Source of the DNA: CAYRYU01 sp964428355
GTDB lineage: Bacteria; Muiribacteriota; Ozemobacteria; Ozemobacterales; Ozemobacteraceae
Length of the DNA: 64,000 nt
Direction: 5' to 3'
Assembly: GCA_964428355.1 (NCBI GenBank)
Contig: CAYRYU010000030.1
Coordinates: 7,504 to 71,503 of the forward strand
Part shown: in pieces, positions 60,320 through 64,000 of the stretch
How the letters are laid out: each line of letters opens with the position of its first letter
How positions within the stretch are numbered: the stretch's first letter is position 1
The notes under the pieces: generated by a model
Seen by the model: only the letters and a program-made list of their open reading frames with translations
What the model was told of the DNA's origin: nothing
Databases searched by the model: none
Made by a program: the position numbers and the translations under genes

Positions 60320-60925
60320 CTATTCGTAGGAAAAATACGCCGTTTTCCCAGAACAGAAGTCGCATTCGATATGGTCTTGCGAGCGCTGAAGGAAGGTTTC
60401 GCCGCAACTCGGGCAGCGCAGCGCGGGAAGCATCTCCGGTTTTCCGAATTCCTTGATCCGGACCTTGCGGACGACGAACATTTCGGGTCCGATGGTCCGG
60501 AACTCCCGGATGATCCTGCGGGATGATTCCTCCCGGGCGGGGCCACCGGCTTCGACTTCGGGGCCCCGGTTCCGGAAGAAGAATTTGTGGATTTCCGGGG
60601 TCACAGTCGGATCGATTCGGGAAGGGTCCACCGAAACGCGGATTCCGCGGCCATCAGCGCGATCAAAGAGTATCAGGGCAAATCGCCCGATATTCTTCAG
60701 GATGCGGAGATACTTGTTTCCGATCGTGCAGCCTGTCATGACCTGTATGGCGTCGGAGATGCAGACCTGGCTCTCGGCGATGGCATTGAGCTTGTCCTTG
60801 ACCGGGCCGAGGGCTTCACGGGCGAGATCCACCATCGCCACGGCGATCACCAAGCCCGGAGCACGCTTGGTATGGAATATGAACAGTTCCTCAGCCACTT
60901 TTTCCATTTCCTCGAACGTCATCAT
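60320..60925 (-). CDS. FmdE-family protein with C-terminal zinc ribbon
   Basis: A 201-residue cytoplasmic protein resembling FmdE, originally subunit E of formylmethanofuran dehydrogenase and widespread in bacteria without it. The N-terminal domain has FHTKRAPGLVIAVAMVDLAR, and QVCISDAIQVMTGCTIGNKY carries the conserved Cys. The C-terminus is a zinc ribbon (ALRCPSCGETFLQRSQ, ECDFCSGKTAYF). Proteins of this type are linked to molybdenum or tungsten enzyme maturation or metal sensing, but the role is unproven. Its ATG follows GAGGTG. No molybdopterin or methanofuran gene lies nearby. Confidence 0.85.
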   Translation of the reverse strand: MMTFEEMEKVAEELFIFHTKRAPGLVIAVAMVDLAREALGPVKDKLNAIAESQVCISDAIQVMTGCTIGNKYLRILKNIGRFALILFDRADGRGIRVSVDPSRIDPTVTPEIHKFFFRNRGPEVEAGGPAREESSRRIIREFRTIGPEMFVVRKVRIKEFGKPEMLPALRCPSCGETFLQRSQDHIECDFCSGKTAYFSYE

Positions 60926-60952
60926 GAATTCACCTCAGACTATTGAAGGGGG

Positions 60953-61696
60953 TCATTTCGAGCCTTGCCCGCGGACTTTGGCATTGAAAGACTTGAAAGC
61001 GTCCTGGATGGTATCGAGGCCATCCCGCAATTCGGTCGTCAGGGTGGCAGTTCCCGGTCCCACACCCTTGAGCAACCTCTGCGCACGAAACCGCGTTTCC
61101 AGGAGGAATTCGGCGCGAGCAGGGGGGATCAGCTTCGCAAGGGAGTCGAGGTCAGCGGATAGGGAACCAACCGCCACCAGAAAGGACTTCGGATCCTGAC
61201 TTTCGTAAGCCTCGTAGGAGAACGAAAGGTCGTGGGAGATCCTTAGCAGCTGCCGTTTCTCATCCGGCATCGGCATCGCTTCACAGAAGGAAACCACAAG
61301 GCGTGCGAAGGCCAGAACCTGGTCATGGAATCTCACCCAGTCCTTGCTCTCGAGAAATGTCCCGATGGCGGCCAGGATCTTTGCTCCGTTCTCGAATCTC
61401 CCGGGCCATTGGATGTCAGATTTGGCCCATTCCGGGGGGGATTGGCTATACTGGTTGTCGAAACGCACCCAGCACTTCATGAGTGCATTCAGTCTCTCCG
61501 GAGCTTCATCTTTCTTCTGGAGGCTCTGTCCAAGGTTGTGGGTACGCGAACCCAGTTCGTTGACGACCAGGAGAAAGGCGTCCCCGGGGCTTTCTCCCGT
61601 GACGTAGTTGAGCAGGTTGACGTCACAACCGAAAACGGGGCTGGAAAGGACCGCCCAAAACAGGCCCGCCAGCAAAATGCTTCGACTTCCGATCAT
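60953..61696 (-). CDS. Exported helical protein, unknown function
   Basis: A 247-residue protein with a signal peptide (SILLAGLFWAVLSSPVFGC). The Cys right after it could be a lipid-modified residue, although the preceding Val-Phe-Gly is only an approximate lipobox. The mature part is helical with conserved-looking Trp/Phe (FDNQYSQSPPEWAKSD, DIQWPGRFENGAKILAAIG). No domain was recognised. ATG at 61696 preceded by GAGGAG. It lies 27 bases upstream of the FmdE-like gene on the same strand and may be co-transcribed with it. Confidence 0.65.
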   Translation of the reverse strand: MIGSRSILLAGLFWAVLSSPVFGCDVNLLNYVTGESPGDAFLLVVNELGSRTHNLGQSLQKKDEAPERLNALMKCWVRFDNQYSQSPPEWAKSDIQWPGRFENGAKILAAIGTFLESKDWVRFHDQVLAFARLVVSFCEAMPMPDEKRQLLRISHDLSFSYEAYESQDPKSFLVAVGSLSADLDSLAKLIPPARAEFLLETRFRAQRLLKGVGPGTATLTTELRDGLDTIQDAFKSFNAKVRGQGSK

Positions 61697-61807
61697 AGGC
61701 GACTCCTCATGGAGGATTTTCGGCCTTTCCGAAACGACGGTGGGCACGAGCCCCACGAGGGGGCGAATGTGCCCGATAAGCCAGGACGAACCGCAGGATG
61801 CGGCAGT

Positions 61808-61846
61808 GTCGGGCCAGGGCCACGGATGGCCCGTCCTTGGCCCGAC
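61808..61846. other. Nested intergenic stem-loop
   Basis: GTCGGGCCA at 61808-61816 pairs with TGGCCCGAC at 61838-61846, enclosing a second perfect stem (GGGCCA 61817-61822 with TGGCCC 61827-61832). It lies between two minus-strand genes. There is no T-run, so it is more likely a transcript-stabilising hairpin than a terminator. Confidence 0.5.
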
Positions 61847-61888
61847 GGGCGAAGTCCTCGAGGGAACCTCCTTTTCGGCCCGGAACGC

Positions 61889-63835
61889 TCACTCATCCTT
61901 GTTTCCAGGCGATGGGGGAACGGAGGGAGCCGGGGTGGGGGGCGGGGAAGGGGGAGAAATCTCACCCTCCTTGCTTTCGGGCTGGGTTCCTGATGCGACC
62001 TCTTTCCCAGGAGCTATGGCGAGGGCAAGGTAGGGATCGAAAAGGAACAACCTCGCGAACCGGTCGAAATGGCTGAAATCACCATAATAGGCGGCGACGA
62101 AATCCTTCAGGAACGCCTTCCGGTCTTCGGGTTTGAGCTGGCTCCAATGGCCCACCCACCATTGGAAGGTATCGAGCGTGAAGGGGGGAATGAACTTCTG
62201 GATCAATCCCTCGACGCAGGTCATGACCTCGGCGGCAATCTTTGGTTGCCCGACCCCGACGTGGAAATAGGTCATCGTTGCCGGGCCCGGTGTTCCTGAA
62301 CCGATCGGGGTCCACCCCGCCGTCCCCCAGAAATATTCGTTCTTCTTGAGGTGGCTGAAGATCGGAATCTCGGCATTCGCCAGGATCGGCTGGAACCTGA
62401 ACAGCCCGACCCCGTTCGTGCCCACCCAGATTTCGCCCTGGTGGCTGATGGCCAGTGCCGTTATCTCAGCCTGGTTGAGACGCGCCTGAAACTCCTTCCA
62501 CTCCTTCATGAGTGTCGCCATCTCCTCGTTCTCAGGGGCAATCCCGTCCAGTTCGGCTTCGGTGGCGGAAGCGAACCGCTCCAACCCTGCGGCTTCGTTC
62601 CCGAAGATATCGGCCCATCCGCTGGCTACGAGGCTGGGAAGAGGTTCCGGAGGCGGGGCTGGAAAAGAGGCGGGGACATCCCCACCGCCTGCCGCCGCTG
62701 CCTGGGCTGCAGCCTTTCTCCGCATATCGTCGAACTTCTTCTTGAAGATTCCGATCGCTTCCGCGCGAATCAGGGCTCCGAGATTGAACGAAGGGAAGCT
62801 TCCGGGCATGAAAGGCACGGTAAGCACCTTCAGACCCCGCTGCCCGGCGTAGAGGGTTCCGCCCGGGTCAACCGCCAGGGAGAGGGTCCATCCTTCGAGA
62901 ATCTTTTCCGGGGGCTTTCCGTCAGTCTTCAAGAGGTAAACCCCTTCGTTGGTCCCCACGAAAAAGTCATCGGAGGACTTCTCGGGGTTCAGCATCTCGA
63001 GGAACTCCGCCATGAGCGCTTGAGCCTTGGTGGTAAACTGTTCCGCATCCTCGGGTTTCACGGTGTTCTTTTTGGGGGCCGCGGTCTTGACGACTTCGTC
63101 CAGGTCCAGCATGGTCTGCCTGACTATCTTGAGCTGATTTTCCTCGACGTCGGCGAATAGCGGTTGGCGATAGCAGAGATCGTTGATCCATTGCCCGGGA
63201 AGGATTGCCGGTTTGAACACCCCACCCTCGTAGAAGGACATTCCTTCAGTCGTCCCCGCGAGAAGATGCGTTCCAGAGCTGAACTCGACGGCGTTCACGA
63301 TTATCGAGGGGAGGCCTTCCCTGTCGGTAAGAAAGTCCCAGTTCTTCGTGCTGAGGGAAAGTCCCTTCGTGGTTCCGATCGCGACGGTTCCTTTCCTTTC
63401 GGAAACGGTCTGGATGATGTTGTCGGCGAATCTCGCCCCCGCGTGGAACTCGGTCTTCCTCGAAAGGTTCTGCGGGTCATACTGGTACAACCCGGAAACG
63501 GCACCAACCCAGAGATTCTCCCCCGGGGCATCGATGGCCAGTGCCTTGATCCTGTTCTCGGGCTCGCTTTCCTCGACTCCCGAACTCCTGGACTGGGTGG
63601 AACGGGCTACGATCTGGTCATCATTGATGGCAACGACGCCGTTGTCCTTCAACCCCACGAAAACGGCCTTTTTCCCGATCACGATCGAGGTGATGTGGTC
63701 GTCAGGGAACTCCTCCATCTTGCAGAAGAGTTTCTTTCGAAGCGAAGCCTGGTCGCAGCTCCAGAGGATTCCCGAAGCCAGGACGAAAATCCCGAGGAAT
63801 ACCAGAAACCCTTTGGTAAAACCTTTTCCCGACAT
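61889..63835 (-). CDS. Exported two-part beta-propeller (Reg_prop-like) protein
   Basis: A 648-residue protein with an N-terminal signal (GFLVFLGIFVLASGILWSC), possibly a lipoprotein with Cys as first residue although the Trp at -2 is atypical. The mature part shows repeated beta-propeller blades of the two-component-regulator kind: ALAIDAPGENLWVGAVSGLY, VAIGTTKGLSLSTKNW, DFFVGTNEGVYLLKTDG, LAVDPGGTLYAGQRGLKVL, and later ALAISHQGEIWVGTNGVGLF. An alpha-helical insert separates the two groups of blades. The C-terminus is Pro/Glu-rich. The ATG at 63835 follows AGGAGG. It is probably a sensor or scaffold domain; no partner histidine kinase is in the window. Confidence 0.75.
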   Translation of the reverse strand: MSGKGFTKGFLVFLGIFVLASGILWSCDQASLRKKLFCKMEEFPDDHITSIVIGKKAVFVGLKDNGVVAINDDQIVARSTQSRSSGVEESEPENRIKALAIDAPGENLWVGAVSGLYQYDPQNLSRKTEFHAGARFADNIIQTVSERKGTVAIGTTKGLSLSTKNWDFLTDREGLPSIIVNAVEFSSGTHLLAGTTEGMSFYEGGVFKPAILPGQWINDLCYRQPLFADVEENQLKIVRQTMLDLDEVVKTAAPKKNTVKPEDAEQFTTKAQALMAEFLEMLNPEKSSDDFFVGTNEGVYLLKTDGKPPEKILEGWTLSLAVDPGGTLYAGQRGLKVLTVPFMPGSFPSFNLGALIRAEAIGIFKKKFDDMRRKAAAQAAAAGGGDVPASFPAPPPEPLPSLVASGWADIFGNEAAGLERFASATEAELDGIAPENEEMATLMKEWKEFQARLNQAEITALAISHQGEIWVGTNGVGLFRFQPILANAEIPIFSHLKKNEYFWGTAGWTPIGSGTPGPATMTYFHVGVGQPKIAAEVMTCVEGLIQKFIPPFTLDTFQWWVGHWSQLKPEDRKAFLKDFVAAYYGDFSHFDRFARLFLFDPYLALAIAPGKEVASGTQPESKEGEISPPSPPPTPAPSVPPSPGNKDE

Positions 63836-63908
63836 GTTTTCCTCCTGACCGCACCATTTCCGACGCAACCACCCTCTCCCATGGCCGGTTGGGCGGGGCG
63901 ACGAGTAC

Positions 63909-63937
63909 ATTCTATTTTGCCTGCCCGGGGAATGCAA
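63909..63937 (-). promoter_or_regulatory. Promoter of the beta-propeller gene
   Basis: Minus-strand TAGAAT (63914-63909) with five of six matches and TTGCAT (63937-63932) spaced by 17 bases. The leader is about 65 bases. The remaining bases to the window end show no gene. Confidence 0.5.
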
Positions 63938-64000
63938 CCGGGGCACAGGAAAGGCTCATTCCGTCGGAAAATCCTCGATCGGAAAGGAGGCGGCACCCTC

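Overview
This window reads as a high-GC bacterial draft scaffold. It contains one run of 100 N at 6571-6670. The organism looks like a diderm: it has several class III prepilin leaders, periplasmic murein enzymes and a probable lipoprotein. It uses strong AGGAGG-type ribosome binding sites, frequent GTG and TTG starts, and sigma70-type promoters. The flavodiiron protein and the membrane pyrophosphatase fit an anaerobe or microaerophile. The overall style would suit a deep-branching uncultured phylum such as Riflebacteria, but that is a low-confidence guess; no rRNA or tRNA gene is visible to decide it.

Layout. 1-9.8 kb (minus strand) is housekeeping: phosphoglycerate kinase (cut by the window edge), GAPDH, a cytidylate kinase-ribosomal protein S1 fusion, EPSP synthase, and a membrane pyrophosphatase with a long KPAD-repeat tail, interrupted by the assembly gap. 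10-16.9 kb holds a membrane-anchored PhnD-like binding protein coupled to a kinase-less sensor, a secreted protein, a LysM wall protein, an ATP-grasp protein and a flavodiiron protein. 17-22.3 kb (plus) is a run of genes around NagA with secreted, transglutaminase-like and beta-lactamase-fold proteins. 22.3-27.8 kb (minus) has a cyclophilin-mfd-DUF1232 operon and a DUF3267 protein. 28-32.9 kb (plus) is a murein-peptide recycling locus: DUF819 transporter candidate, NlpC/P60 peptidase, L-Ala-D/L-Glu epimerase and PGRP-type amidase.

32.9-37.9 kb is an accessory islet bounded by two copies of the same palindromic (REP/RAYT-like) element. It holds a nucleoside-phosphorylase-like membrane protein, an unknown secreted protein, a SnoaL-fold protein and decayed remnants including a TPR pseudogene.

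37.9-48 kb is the most interesting region: a minus-strand luxC/luxE-like cluster without luciferase or LuxD. It encodes a PaaK-like ligase, an ATPase-fold/GNAT fusion, a LuxE-like synthetase, a LuxC reductase fused to a second PaaK-like ligase, an MFS exporter and a double GNAT protein. A methyltransferase diverges from it. The set looks able to activate a carboxylic acid, reduce it to an aldehyde, modify it and export a product; substrate and product are unknown.

48-54.5 kb is a minor-pseudopilin operon ending in a secreted clan-A glycoside hydrolase. The hydrolase shares a roughly 50-residue domain with a membrane protein of the same operon. 54.5-64 kb (minus) holds further exported proteins: a protein-glutaminase-like enzyme, a SpoIID/LytB protein, an 867-residue helical protein with a hydrophobic hairpin, an FmdE-like protein and a beta-propeller protein.
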